Assembly: GCA_947624325.1 (NCBI GenBank)
Contig: CANQJT010000011.1
Coordinates: 1-44,987, forward strand
DNA from: Candidatus Gastranaerophilales bacterium
GTDB lineage: Bacteria > Cyanobacteriota > Vampirovibrionia > Gastranaerophilales > Gastranaerophilaceae
Reading direction: 5' to 3'
Length of the DNA: 44,987 bases
Below, one piece after another: positions 30,934 to 40,131 of this stretch. Both the position numbers and the translations under genes were made by a program. The number at the start of each line of letters is the position of its first letter. Within the stretch, counting starts at the first letter, position 1. The notes beneath the pieces were generated by a model that made no database searches, was not told where the DNA came from, and worked only from the letters and a program-made list of their open reading frames with translations.

Positions 30934-32898
30934 ATGAAAAATTCAAATGTAGACTGGATTACAACAAAAGAACTCGCAGAAATTAAAGGTATATCTGAAA
31001 GAGCTGTTCGTAAGTCCATCGCTAAAAACAAGTATGTTATAAGGAAATGTTCAAAATCTTATGAAATTTTAATAACATCTTTGGAAGAAAGTGTTAGAAA
31101 AAAAGTAACAGAACGAAGAGAAAAATCAACAGCACTTGTTCCTATAAATTATGTTGTTCCTGAAGAGCAAAAGAAATTGGCTCTTGCAAAATATGACCTG
31201 ATTAAAAATTGGGATAAATTCAGGAATGAAAAAACCAACAAAACACAAGCAGGAAAAGATTTTCTTGATGCCTACAATAATAATTGTTTATGCAAAAATT
31301 TATTTGTTGCAATAGGCAAAGTTGCTATCGGAACAATTTACGAATGGCATAAAAAACTTCGGGAATATAATGACGATTGGCATAGTTTAATCAATAATTA
31401 CACATTTGGAGCCAAAACAACAAAGACATTATTAACAGAAGCCGAGAAATCAGAACTACTAAAAAATCTCTTACATCCAAACCAGTTAAATATTGGGAAA
31501 GCTATTAAATATACTAAAATGGCATTAAAAGGCAGGGGATATGAAAATTTATGCTGCGATTTAACTTACCGAAGATTTGCGAATAATTATAAGGCTGAAC
31601 ACTATGACGTTTGGGTAGAGGCAAGAGAAGGAAATAAGGCTCTGCACGATAAAGTTCTCCCATATATTACAAGAGATGTTTCAAAACTGGAAGTTGGAGA
31701 TGTCATTATTGGTGATGGGCATAGATTAGCATTTTTTGTTAAAAACCCATACACAGGAAATCCTGTCAGACCAACGTTGGTTGCATATCAAGATTGGAAA
31801 TCCGGCGGCTTTGTAGGTTTTGAGATAATGCTTGAAGAAAATACTCAATGTATTGCTTCTGCGTTAAGAAATTCGATTATAAATCTTGGTAAAGTTCCTA
31901 AGTTTGTATATCAAGATAACGGTAAAGCTTTTAAAGCGAAATATTTTACCGAAGATGGAATAGCAGGATTATTTAAAAATCTTGGTATTCAAGCTATATC
32001 TGCAAAACCATATAATGCAAAAGCAAAACCTATTGAAAGATTATTTAGAGAATTACAAGATAGTTTTGAAGTTATGCTCCCGTCATACACAGGAACAAGT
32101 ATTATTAAAAAGCCGGCTCAATTAAAAAGGAATGAAAAACTCCATAAAGAGTTATTCAAATTAAATATTCCGACAATAGAGCAAGTTATTTTAGTTTTAA
32201 ATGCTTGGTTGCAAAAATATCATTATGAACAACCCTGTCCACATGTTGAAGGTAAAACTATCGGGGAAGTCATTAATGCCGGTAGAGGCGAGGGAGTTAA
32301 TATCAAAACTTTGGATGACCTTATGATGGCTCGCAAAATCAAGAATATTCAGAGAAACGGAATAAAATTCTTGAAAAACGATTATTTTGACCAAGCTTTA
32401 TATGGTTATAAGAAAAATGTAATTATAAAATACAGCCTGTTTAATTTAAGTTCAATTAAAGTTTATAAATTAAGCGGTGAGTTTATTTGCGAAGCTAAAA
32501 GAGTAGATCCGTCAGACCCGTTAGCGAATTATCTTGGAACTCCAAAAGATATTGAAGATTTAAAACAAAAAACAAAATTGAAGAAGCAATTAGAAAAAAG
32601 AACAGAAACTGAATTTGTAAATCACTTAAAAAGAACACAAGTACATAATCCGTTATTAACAATGGATTTGCCTGAGAAACAGGAAGCAGATGAGATACAA
32701 GAATTTAGTATTGAAGTTAAAAAGCAAGCAAATGAAGAAATTTTCAATGGAATTTTCAAAAATAAATACGAAAAATATGAATATTTACTCCAAAAAGATA
32801 CTCTAACCAAAGACGAACAAGACTGGATTAAAGAATACGAAAACACTGATGAATACGAGCAAATATATGGCGAAGATAAGGAGGTAATTGATGCATAA
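30934..32898 (+). CDS. Mu/Tn7-like DDE transposase (MuA/TnsB/TniA family)
   Basis: A 654-aa retroviral-integrase-superfamily transposase. An N-terminal MuA-type winged HTH is seen at ~6-50 (WITTKELAEIKGISERAVRK). The catalytic core has D261 in IIGDGHRLAFF, D328 in YQDNGKAFKA and E368 in PIERLFREL, a complete DDE triad. A beta-barrel domain follows (~450-530), then a charged helical C-terminus that in MuA/TnsB relatives contacts the AAA ATPase. The start at 30934 is supported by AAAGGAG; the frame is open 43 codons further up without a ribosome-binding site. It overlaps the ATPase gene by 8 bp. Confidence 0.93.
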   Translation: MKNSNVDWITTKELAEIKGISERAVRKSIAKNKYVIRKCSKSYEILITSLEESVRKKVTERREKSTALVPINYVVPEEQKKLALAKYDLIKNWDKFRNEKTNKTQAGKDFLDAYNNNCLCKNLFVAIGKVAIGTIYEWHKKLREYNDDWHSLINNYTFGAKTTKTLLTEAEKSELLKNLLHPNQLNIGKAIKYTKMALKGRGYENLCCDLTYRRFANNYKAEHYDVWVEAREGNKALHDKVLPYITRDVSKLEVGDVIIGDGHRLAFFVKNPYTGNPVRPTLVAYQDWKSGGFVGFEIMLEENTQCIASALRNSIINLGKVPKFVYQDNGKAFKAKYFTEDGIAGLFKNLGIQAISAKPYNAKAKPIERLFRELQDSFEVMLPSYTGTSIIKKPAQLKRNEKLHKELFKLNIPTIEQVILVLNAWLQKYHYEQPCPHVEGKTIGEVINAGRGEGVNIKTLDDLMMARKIKNIQRNGIKFLKNDYFDQALYGYKKNVIIKYSLFNLSSIKVYKLSGEFICEAKRVDPSDPLANYLGTPKDIEDLKQKTKLKKQLEKRTETEFVNHLKRTQVHNPLLTMDLPEKQEADEIQEFSIEVKKQANEEIFNGIFKNKYEKYEYLLQKDTLTKDEQDWIKEYENTDEYEQIYGEDKEVIDA

Positions 32899-33580
32899 AT
32901 TGTTTGTTAAAACTCGTAATGTCAAAAATTTTATTGGATTGATGAATAACTTAATTGATAAATCCAATGGAGTTCCAAAAATGGGATTAGTTTATGGCGA
33001 TCCCGGATTAGGAAAAACTCAAACTGCTGTTTGGTGGACAACAAGAAATGATGCGGTTTATGTCAGAGCCCAAAACAAAATGACCAGCCGATGGCTAATG
33101 GAAAAAATTGTTTTTGAACTCGGAGAATCCCCATCAAGAAAAATGGCTAATCTTATGGAACAATGTATTGCCCATTTAAGGTTAAAACCGCAAGTAATAA
33201 TCATTGATGAAGTTGATTATCTTATCAGCCGTTGCAAAATCGTAGAAACTTTGCGTGATGTTCACGATTTAACAGGAGCACCTGTTGTATTAATCGGTAT
33301 GCAGGAAGCTAAAACAAAACTCGGTAAATACAGGCATTTGTACGACAGGTTATCTGAAATTATAGAATTTAAACCTTTTTCTAAAGAGGATATGGAGGTA
33401 ATTGTTGAAGAATTATCCGAAATAAAGATAACAGATGAGGCTAAAGAGATATTTTTTGAAAAAACTAACCGCTTCCGCCAGATTATAAAAGGAATTTCAT
33501 TGCTTGAAAATTTGGCGGCAACAAACGGATTAAACAAAATTGATGTAAAACAAGTGAAAGGATTGACCATTGAAAAGTAG
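32891..33580 (+). CDS. MuB/TniB-like AAA+ ATPase, transposition target regulator
   Basis: A 229-aa AAA+ protein with Walker A GDPGLGKT at 36-43, Walker B IIIDEVDYL (D106-E107) and a sensor region VVLIGMQEAK. The C-terminal lid continues to residue ~225. Proteins of this family form ATP-dependent filaments or rings on target DNA, recruit and activate the transposase, and enforce target immunity. The ATG at 32891 has a perfect AAGGAGGT five bases upstream; it overlaps the transposase stop by 8 bp and the next gene by 11 bp, so all three are translationally coupled. Confidence 0.92.
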   Translation: MHKLFVKTRNVKNFIGLMNNLIDKSNGVPKMGLVYGDPGLGKTQTAVWWTTRNDAVYVRAQNKMTSRWLMEKIVFELGESPSRKMANLMEQCIAHLRLKPQVIIIDEVDYLISRCKIVETLRDVHDLTGAPVVLIGMQEAKTKLGKYRHLYDRLSEIIEFKPFSKEDMEVIVEELSEIKITDEAKEIFFEKTNRFRQIIKGISLLENLAATNGLNKIDVKQVKGLTIEK

Positions 33581-35219
33581 AGATTTAATAATAAAAACAG
33601 CAAGAAGATTAGATAAATTTAATCTTGATGAATTAATAGTAGTATCAGAACTTGACGAAAAAGAAGTTACGGAAATTTTATCGGATTTAATTAAACAACA
33701 AATTATTTTGAAAAATAATAATACATATTTTTTCAACACTAAAAAGTCCGCAGAAATTACCAATAATGACGGTGATGAAACAATAAGCGAATTTAAACCG
33801 ATAGTTATAGAGGAAGAGGAAGGTTATGGGGATTTTCTGAAATTTGGAGAAGAAACTCAAAATCGGGTAAGAGCCTATGTGGGATTATTAAACTTAATTC
33901 ACCAAGCAGGAACTAAAAATATAAATAAAGTTGTAGAGTTGTTTAATGAAACCTCCGGTTATCCAAGAATTGCACCCTCAACTTTTACAAGAATCCGCAG
34001 GAAATACAGCCAATACGGTTTTAGAGGAATTCTTCCAAAATTCAGTAAGCATATAACAGTTGCTATTCCTGATGAAATATATACTTGTTTCAAAAAATAT
34101 TATTTAACTAATGAAAAATTATCCGTTCAAGAAGCAATATACAGAGCTCAAAAGGAATTACAATCAGAGCAAAAGATAGAACAGCCTTATGCTTATACTT
34201 CTACCCCTTTTGTAAGAAAAGTAAGAACGGAATTTACAAAAGAGCAAATTGAATATTTCAGAAATAATATTGAGGCTCAAAAGCCTAAATTTGAGCCAAT
34301 TAAAGTAAAAGAACCTCTTGATATGAAGTTTGAGAAAGCCGCATACATATATTTAAAACATCTAAAAATGGAAAATAAACTTGAAAGATTAATGCACGAT
34401 AAAACTAATTATAAAAACCATTTAAAACCATATTTTGATAATTTATCAATAAGAGAAATAACGACAAAAGTTGTAGCTCAATTTAAACAAAGTATGTTTG
34501 ATAATGGATTTCAATTAGTATCAGTAAATATTTATATTACATTACTGAAATTAATTATAAAAACCGTTTGTCCTCTAACAAATAGTCTTGTTGTAAGAAA
34601 TAACTCTAAACAAAAAGTTTATAGCGTTGATATGAATATTTTATCAGATGAGAAAATTGCCGAATTACTAAATATTTGTAAGAAAAAATATCCTGCGGCA
34701 TACCCTGTAATTTATTTGAGTTTATCTACGGGAGCAAGTGTTCCTGAAATATTAGCTTTAACTTGGGAAAGGATAAATTTTGAAGATAATACAATATTTT
34801 TGAAATATTTTCTATACGAACAACGTCTTGTTATGAATAGATGCGGATCAACAATACGAAAATTAAAATTTGATGACAATATTTCCGATATTCTGAAAAA
34901 GAAATTTGAAGGAACAAAACCTGAATTAACAGATTTTGTATTCAAATTTGACTCTCCAAAATCTCCTCAACAGTATATAGAAAATGTTGTATTAAGAGGA
35001 TTATCTGCCCATCTTGTGATAGTAAGACTACACCCAAGCGATTTACAGCATAATTTTGTTAATATGTGTCTAAAACAAAATGTTCCGATTACTTTTATTC
35101 AAAAAGCATTAGGATACTATGGCTTACCCAATTTTATAAGAATATACAAAGATTTAATCGCAAATTTGGATAACGGAAATTATAATCCGCTCAATAAAAT
35201 TTTAGAAAGTAAGGAGTAA
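33570..35219 (+). CDS. tyrosine-recombinase-like protein lacking catalytic Arg/His residues
   Basis: A 549-aa protein with an N-terminal winged-helix-like part (~12-55), a helical middle, a SAM-like core-binding domain (~255-345) and a C-terminal domain shaped like a tyrosine recombinase (~355-530). At the first Arg position (TG-L-R-x-x-E in active enzymes) it has TGASVPE with S390. The H-x-L-R-H block reads SDLQHNF with S490 and Q493. The LGH block reads LGYYG with Y516. Only the nucleophile-position tyrosine, Y526 in RIYKDL, remains. It should therefore bind DNA but not recombine it. TTG start at 33570 with GAAAGGA upstream; overlaps the ATPase gene, 2 bp before the next. Confidence 0.8.
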   Translation: MKSRDLIIKTARRLDKFNLDELIVVSELDEKEVTEILSDLIKQQIILKNNNTYFFNTKKSAEITNNDGDETISEFKPIVIEEEEGYGDFLKFGEETQNRVRAYVGLLNLIHQAGTKNINKVVELFNETSGYPRIAPSTFTRIRRKYSQYGFRGILPKFSKHITVAIPDEIYTCFKKYYLTNEKLSVQEAIYRAQKELQSEQKIEQPYAYTSTPFVRKVRTEFTKEQIEYFRNNIEAQKPKFEPIKVKEPLDMKFEKAAYIYLKHLKMENKLERLMHDKTNYKNHLKPYFDNLSIREITTKVVAQFKQSMFDNGFQLVSVNIYITLLKLIIKTVCPLTNSLVVRNNSKQKVYSVDMNILSDEKIAELLNICKKKYPAAYPVIYLSLSTGASVPEILALTWERINFEDNTIFLKYFLYEQRLVMNRCGSTIRKLKFDDNISDILKKKFEGTKPELTDFVFKFDSPKSPQQYIENVVLRGLSAHLVIVRLHPSDLQHNFVNMCLKQNVPITFIQKALGYYGLPNFIRIYKDLIANLDNGNYNPLNKILESKE

Positions 35220-35221
35220 TT

Positions 35222-35650
35222 ATGAAAAAGCAATTATTGGCAGACTCTGCCGCTAAACTATATATTGAAAAATTAATGACATTAGAAAATATCGCACAAA
35301 AGTTAAATGTGAATGAAAGAACTCTTCGCCGTTGGAAATCAGCAGATAAATGGGATGACAAACGCTCTGAATATCTTAAAAACAATACGACATTCCACGA
35401 AGATTTGTATAAATTTGGGAGAAACTTGTTGGATTCTATACAAAATGATATGGCAAAAGGTGAAAAGATTGGACCTGCAAGAATGTATGCGGTTACAAAG
35501 ATTATGACAATGCTTAAGAATGTAAAAATCTATGAGGATAAAGTAACTAGTGAAAAACACATGCCGGAAGCGACAAAACCTGAAGGTTTATCTCCTGAAG
35601 TTATAAGAGAAATTGAAGAGAAAATTTTAGGAATAAATTATGAGGATTAA
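35222..35650 (+). CDS. HTH protein resembling Mu-like/terminase small subunit (DUF1804-like)
   Basis: A 142-aa protein. The N-terminal helix-turn-helix (TLENIAQKLNVNERTLRRWK, then SADKWDDKR) is the typical start of phage terminase small subunits and of DUF1804 proteins of Mu-like phages. The remainder is helical (FHEDLYKFGRNLLDSIQNDM; ARMYAVTKIMTMLKNV) with a charged end. It starts 2 bp after the recombinase-like gene and closes the transposition operon. With no other packaging gene present, it is either a relic of a Mu-like phage or a DNA-binding accessory of transposition. Confidence 0.72.
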   Translation: MKKQLLADSAAKLYIEKLMTLENIAQKLNVNERTLRRWKSADKWDDKRSEYLKNNTTFHEDLYKFGRNLLDSIQNDMAKGEKIGPARMYAVTKIMTMLKNVKIYEDKVTSEKHMPEATKPEGLSPEVIREIEEKILGINYED

Positions 35651-35652
35651 TT

Positions 35653-35680
35653 TTTAAAATCGTTTTTTAACGGTTTTAAA
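35653..35680. terminator. stem-loop between converging operons
   Basis: TTTAAAATCGTT (35653-35664) and AACGGTTTTAAA (35669-35680) form a 12-bp stem with one G-T pair. There is no clean T-tract after it, so terminator activity is uncertain. It lies between the transposition operon and the NACHT gene on the opposite strand. Confidence 0.4.
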
Positions 35681-35812
35681 TATATTCAAATGAGGTTTTA
35701 TATATAAATTGCATTTACCCCATCTTAATCGACCGGTTGAACACTTTTTGAACAATGTTTGAATATAGTTTACATTAATTTAATTTTTTTGCTATTTTGT
35801 TATAAATTAATA

Positions 35813-38800
35813 TTAGAAAATTGTTATAGAATTTCCTGTCAAATCTATATTCTCATTTTGAGCAATATTATTATATATTTTATTTATTTCATCTGAAACT
35901 TTTTTTGTAACATATTCCTCTATTGATTCTATTAGTGGCATTATCATCCATCCGCAGTAATCATCATCTAGAATATCGGCATATTTCATTTTAATAGGTG
36001 TTTCTTGCTGTTGTTTCATAAGAATACTATAGTGGAAACTACAATATAAAGAATTATTTATTTTTTTATCATCAATATCTTTTATATTATATTCTACTAA
36101 TAATGGAAGATTAGAATACATAAATAACATATCTTTTATAGTTGGGAAGAATTCTTCTACAAATTTCACATAAGCAATATGCATTTTATAAAAAAGCATT
36201 TGGCAGTATTTGTTTCTTTGTTCTTTGCTATATGAATCAATAATAATACTCCCATCTATTCGTTCTTTGATTTCACCATTAATAGATTCACAAATTATAT
36301 GCGGAAGTTTAGCCTCTGCATCTGCTCTTGGTAAAGGGGAATCTAGTGTTTTGCTATATTTTTGATATTCTATTAGATAATTTTCTAAGATATCAATCCC
36401 TGCAATTTTTATATTGGGTATTACTTTTTGTGTTTGTATAAATTGTTCTATTAAAACATCATTGTATTGTACAATTTTATTATTGGGTTCTATTAAAATT
36501 GTTTGATTAGAAAAATCGATTTTATTCTTACCATCAAGATATATTTTTATTTTTAATCTATTTATTTTGTCTAAAATATCACTTATTAAAATTGGAAAAA
36601 TATTTTTTTTGTATCTATTGTATGAATAATTCCCGTTTTTACTTATATTTTCTTCCTTATAACCAAGCAAACAAGAATATACTTCAAAAAGATTGAATGT
36701 TCGTTCGTTTAATATAATTTCATTATTTTTTGGATCAAAATAGGAATTGGGATAATATTCTGGAGAACCTCCAAGACCATTGTGGCGAGGGTTTTTTAAT
36801 ATTCTAAAAACATCTTCTATTAATCTTATGAATGCTTTTGATTTCATACTATTTTCATCATTAATCTTTAATCCACTTGAAATGCCGCCTAATTTATGGA
36901 AAGTGTCATTATATTTTTTGCTGTCATCAAAGATCGTTACCATATCTTTGCTATTTTTAGTGGGATATAAGAAATAGCGTGGTTCAACAGGATTTTTTAA
37001 AAAGGCGATTGCAATTTTGTCAATACATTCTGGGTAGAGTGTATTTTTAATTTCTTTAAAATATTTATTTAATAGATCATTGTATTTATTTATAAATAAT
37101 AAAATTTTACTCATAAAATAATCTTCAATTAATTTTTTATGAGATGTATCAGCAAATTGATAGTACCACTGAATAATGCTCGTTCCTATTTTGCTCAAAT
37201 ACAATGTTGGCAACATATTTTTAAAATCTACTATTGATAATTTGTCAATTTTTAAGAGTTTAAATCCAATAATATAATCTCGAAATCTAGTATAATAAAA
37301 ACTTATTAAAGGTTCGTCATATATCACTTTTTGCAGAATCTTGTGTTCAAAAAGCTTATGCGGTATAGTTTCAGTGACACGTAGTTGAAGATTTTTATTT
37401 AACTCTTGTTCTGAAATTTTGTCGGACATGTTGTAAATATCATACAAAACATTTATGTATTTTCCTATAGAGCTGTTCCAAATATATTTACTTACTTCTA
37501 AAAGGATGTTGTACGTAATTTCCTCGTCCTCTTTGTTGGTACACATTTTTGAAAACTTTTCTTTTAAGTATTCGTCCATCATTTCTAAAATATTTTTAAA
37601 TTGAAATTTTCTTTTATTTTTATGTATTTCTGCATAAATTCGCAATATAAATCCATTTCTGAGTTCGTAATCAATTTCTCTTGGAATTTCTAATAAATTA
37701 TATTTCTCTATATATTTAGATTTTATAGTATCAAATTCTTGTTCAGAAAAATTTTCTAAATATAAACTTATACCATTTTTATCTCCATATACATTTTTTA
37801 AAATTATTGTCGGATTGCCTTTATTATTTATAAATCTTTCATATTCAATATCCTTACAAGTAAAGCATATTTTAATATTATAATCTTTTATTTTTCTTAT
37901 AAAATCATTAAATTCAACACAGAAATTATCATTTAAACTTTCATCAATAGCATCAAAAAATATAATAGTTTGTTTATCTGAAATAGCTGATATTCTTTTT
38001 ATAATTTGGTCTGTTGAATGTTGAGATGTGAAATGCCAATTAAAATCTTCTTTTATATTTTCAATAATACTGCTATACATTTCATGACAACTAAAAAAAT
38101 ATGATAAATTATCTGGATGCAAATTAGAAGCATATTTTTGTGCTAAATCACATATAACATTTGTTTTTCCAGTACCAGATTCTCCAATTATCGAAAAACA
38201 AGTCTTTTCGGATGCTAAAAATTGTTCAAATTCATTATATACATTACCACGTTCAATAAATAGTTCTGGAATATATTTTTCATCTGATGCAATACTATTC
38301 CCTCTTAATGTTTCCATTCTTGAATCAATTTGTTGTTGGCAGAATACTGACAAATTATGGGAAGACATACCTATAAGATATTTAGTTGCATTATAAAAAT
38401 TTTCTTCTATATCAAGAGATAATGTATAATCATAATTTTTTATATTAATATTAAAATTGTCATCATTCAAATTAAGTTCTTTACCATCATATTTGAATAC
38501 TCTAGTATCTTTTCCATTAGTTATAACTACAAATGGGGTAATTTGCTTTGTTAATCTAGCATATGATAGACCCTGTTCTATATCATTATCATCAATTTTT
38601 ACATTTTCTGCTTTTATTTCAAAAATAAATAGATTTTTATCATCTTTTTTAACTAATATGTCTGCTCTTGGACAAGCTATGGTTGCTGAAACTAAGGTAT
38701 CTACCTTGACAACGCCTTTACCAAATCTAATTGTGAAACTCTTTTCTAAATTGATTTCATTAGCTTCAAAACCCCATTTTTGTATGGTGTTTAATACTAT

Positions 38801-38836
38801 ATGCTTGATATTTTCTTCGTTTAAAGCATTCTTCAT
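35813..38836 (-). CDS. PD-(D/E)XK nuclease-NACHT-type STAND NTPase (anti-phage sensor/effector)
   Basis: A 1007-aa protein with three parts. Residues ~1-120 form an HsdR-N/PD-(D/E)XK-type nuclease domain with D59 and E73-x-K75 (PRADILVKKDD; FIFEIKAENV). A STAND/NACHT NTPase follows, with Walker A GESGTGKT at 218-225 and Walker B IIFFDAIDES at 291-300. The ~500-residue C-terminus has no obvious repeats and is the likely sensor. The layout is that of Avs/bNACHT-like defence proteins, where binding of a phage component opens the NTPase and activates the nuclease. The start at 38836 lacks a clear ribosome-binding site. No known C-terminal sensor family recognised. Confidence 0.82.
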   Translation of the reverse strand: MKNALNEENIKHIVLNTIQKWGFEANEINLEKSFTIRFGKGVVKVDTLVSATIACPRADILVKKDDKNLFIFEIKAENVKIDDNDIEQGLSYARLTKQITPFVVITNGKDTRVFKYDGKELNLNDDNFNINIKNYDYTLSLDIEENFYNATKYLIGMSSHNLSVFCQQQIDSRMETLRGNSIASDEKYIPELFIERGNVYNEFEQFLASEKTCFSIIGESGTGKTNVICDLAQKYASNLHPDNLSYFFSCHEMYSSIIENIKEDFNWHFTSQHSTDQIIKRISAISDKQTIIFFDAIDESLNDNFCVEFNDFIRKIKDYNIKICFTCKDIEYERFINNKGNPTIILKNVYGDKNGISLYLENFSEQEFDTIKSKYIEKYNLLEIPREIDYELRNGFILRIYAEIHKNKRKFQFKNILEMMDEYLKEKFSKMCTNKEDEEITYNILLEVSKYIWNSSIGKYINVLYDIYNMSDKISEQELNKNLQLRVTETIPHKLFEHKILQKVIYDEPLISFYYTRFRDYIIGFKLLKIDKLSIVDFKNMLPTLYLSKIGTSIIQWYYQFADTSHKKLIEDYFMSKILLFINKYNDLLNKYFKEIKNTLYPECIDKIAIAFLKNPVEPRYFLYPTKNSKDMVTIFDDSKKYNDTFHKLGGISSGLKINDENSMKSKAFIRLIEDVFRILKNPRHNGLGGSPEYYPNSYFDPKNNEIILNERTFNLFEVYSCLLGYKEENISKNGNYSYNRYKKNIFPILISDILDKINRLKIKIYLDGKNKIDFSNQTILIEPNNKIVQYNDVLIEQFIQTQKVIPNIKIAGIDILENYLIEYQKYSKTLDSPLPRADAEAKLPHIICESINGEIKERIDGSIIIDSYSKEQRNKYCQMLFYKMHIAYVKFVEEFFPTIKDMLFMYSNLPLLVEYNIKDIDDKKINNSLYCSFHYSILMKQQQETPIKMKYADILDDDYCGWMIMPLIESIEEYVTKKVSDEINKIYNNIAQNENIDLTGNSITIF

Positions 38837-38886
38837 ATAAAAATTATAATATAAATATTAATTATTCTTTTAATACATTGAGGATT

Positions 38887-39117
38887 TTAAGTCTTTTGTT
38901 TTTTTATCCCATCTACATCTATAAAAAATACATTTAATAAATCCGCATTATTCCTTAAATTTTTAACAACGGGAGCAAGGTTATAGCACTCTTCAATCTC
39001 CGGCTGATTACAAACAAAGTAATCCACAATTACGGCGATATTATACACATCTTCTGCCCACTTGCTGACTTTCTTAAACTCTTGCTCGCTGATGTTGTAT
39101 CCGCTAACTTCTTTCAT
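38887..39117 (-). CDS. small helical protein, function unknown
   Basis: A 76-aa protein (ISEQEFKKVSKWAEDVYNIA; CNQPEIEECYNLAPVVKNL) predicted mostly helical, with two cysteines and an IDVD strand near the C-terminus. The ATG at 39117 is preceded by a strong AAGGAGG. It lies between the NACHT gene and the restriction endonuclease, oriented with NACHT but ~50 bp upstream of it. It could be a regulator, antitoxin-like or sensor partner of the NACHT protein; nothing in the sequence decides. Confidence 0.65.
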   Translation of the reverse strand: MKEVSGYNISEQEFKKVSKWAEDVYNIAVIVDYFVCNQPEIEECYNLAPVVKNLRNNADLLNVFFIDVDGIKKQKT

Positions 39118-39252
39118 GTTTCCTCCTTATATCAGGAAACACATTAGCGTAAAAGCAGACAAAAAGCATTGAAATATTTACATATCAACACAAAATACTA
39201 AGGGATTTTCTCTTGATTATTTTTATGATAAAAGTATCTATAGGAGAAACTA

Positions 39253-40131
39253 ATGAGCTACTTTAAAAATATCAAAGAACCAAGCAAAATTATTACAGCA
39301 ATAGATACATCTATAAAATTTCCAGAGATTTTAGAAGCTTCTAGAGAAAAATATATAAATGATATTAATTTGTTTATAAAATTGGTCAATAATTCTATTT
39401 CTTCAGAGTCATTACTTAAAGAAATTCGTTCAGTAGATATTGACAGTAAGCAAAGAATGTCTTTATTAAAGTTATACAGAAGATGTGTGTGTCCAATTCT
39501 AGATACTGAAATGACAAAAAAGATTAAAAAAGTTTCAACAGAAATGCTGATAGATAATTATGCATATTCCTTTAAAGATATAAATATTCTAAAAGAGCAA
39601 CTAAAAACGATGAGCTCAGATACTTTATCAGCATTAGCAGTTTTAATCGGAGAATATGATTTTAGGGGACAATCTGGCTATTTATTAACAGATAGGTTTT
39701 TCTCATGGTTTGAAAAACAATTTAAAGATAGATTTACTATTGACGGACCAAGAGGGGCCGGGCGAGATATTGAACTTTCGACGATTTGTTGTGATTTTGA
39801 TGATAATTGTCCTTGCGATTTTGTAATATTTAATGTTAACGATAATAGGTTGTTAGCCGTTGGTTTTGCAAGATATGATTCTACAAGAGGAGGTGCACAA
39901 TCTGATGATAGAACGGGTGGAAACTCCAATAAAGTAGATAAAATCCAAAGATACTGTGAGAAATCAAATAAAAAACTCAAGATAATTTTTCTTTCAGATG
40001 GACCAGGTCTTTTACATAATGATACTTGGAATGAGACTTGTCATATTGATGGTTCTTGGAATGGCAATGTAAGAGTTACCACGTTAAAACTAGCGGAAGA
40101 GAGAATTGATGCGAACTGGCTACTTAGTTAA
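39253..40131 (+). CDS. type II restriction endonuclease (partner of the adjacent methyltransferase)
   Basis: A 292-aa protein. The C-terminal half is the conserved part: GPRGAGRDIELS, CDFVIFNVNDNRLLAVGFARYD, RGGAQSDDRTGGN and KLKIIFLSDGPGLL. This block recurs in type II restriction enzymes paired with adenine methyltransferases, as I recall the family. The usual PD-(D/E)XK pattern is not obvious; the acidic RDIEL and CDFVIF residues are candidates for metal binding. It converges on the methyltransferase with a 4-bp overlap of the stops, as in many R-M pairs. Recognition site unknown. ATG preceded by TAGGAGAAA. Confidence 0.72.
   Translation: MSYFKNIKEPSKIITAIDTSIKFPEILEASREKYINDINLFIKLVNNSISSESLLKEIRSVDIDSKQRMSLLKLYRRCVCPILDTEMTKKIKKVSTEMLIDNYAYSFKDINILKEQLKTMSSDTLSALAVLIGEYDFRGQSGYLLTDRFFSWFEKQFKDRFTIDGPRGAGRDIELSTICCDFDDNCPCDFVIFNVNDNRLLAVGFARYDSTRGGAQSDDRTGGNSNKVDKIQRYCEKSNKKLKIIFLSDGPGLLHNDTWNETCHIDGSWNGNVRVTTLKLAEERIDANWLLS

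Noticed and set aside
36780-36977. LYPT-like text inside the NACHT protein (FLYPTKNS)
   Set aside because: Lacks the ED-I before and the M after the core; treated as chance and not as a third carrier of the scaffold-like motif.
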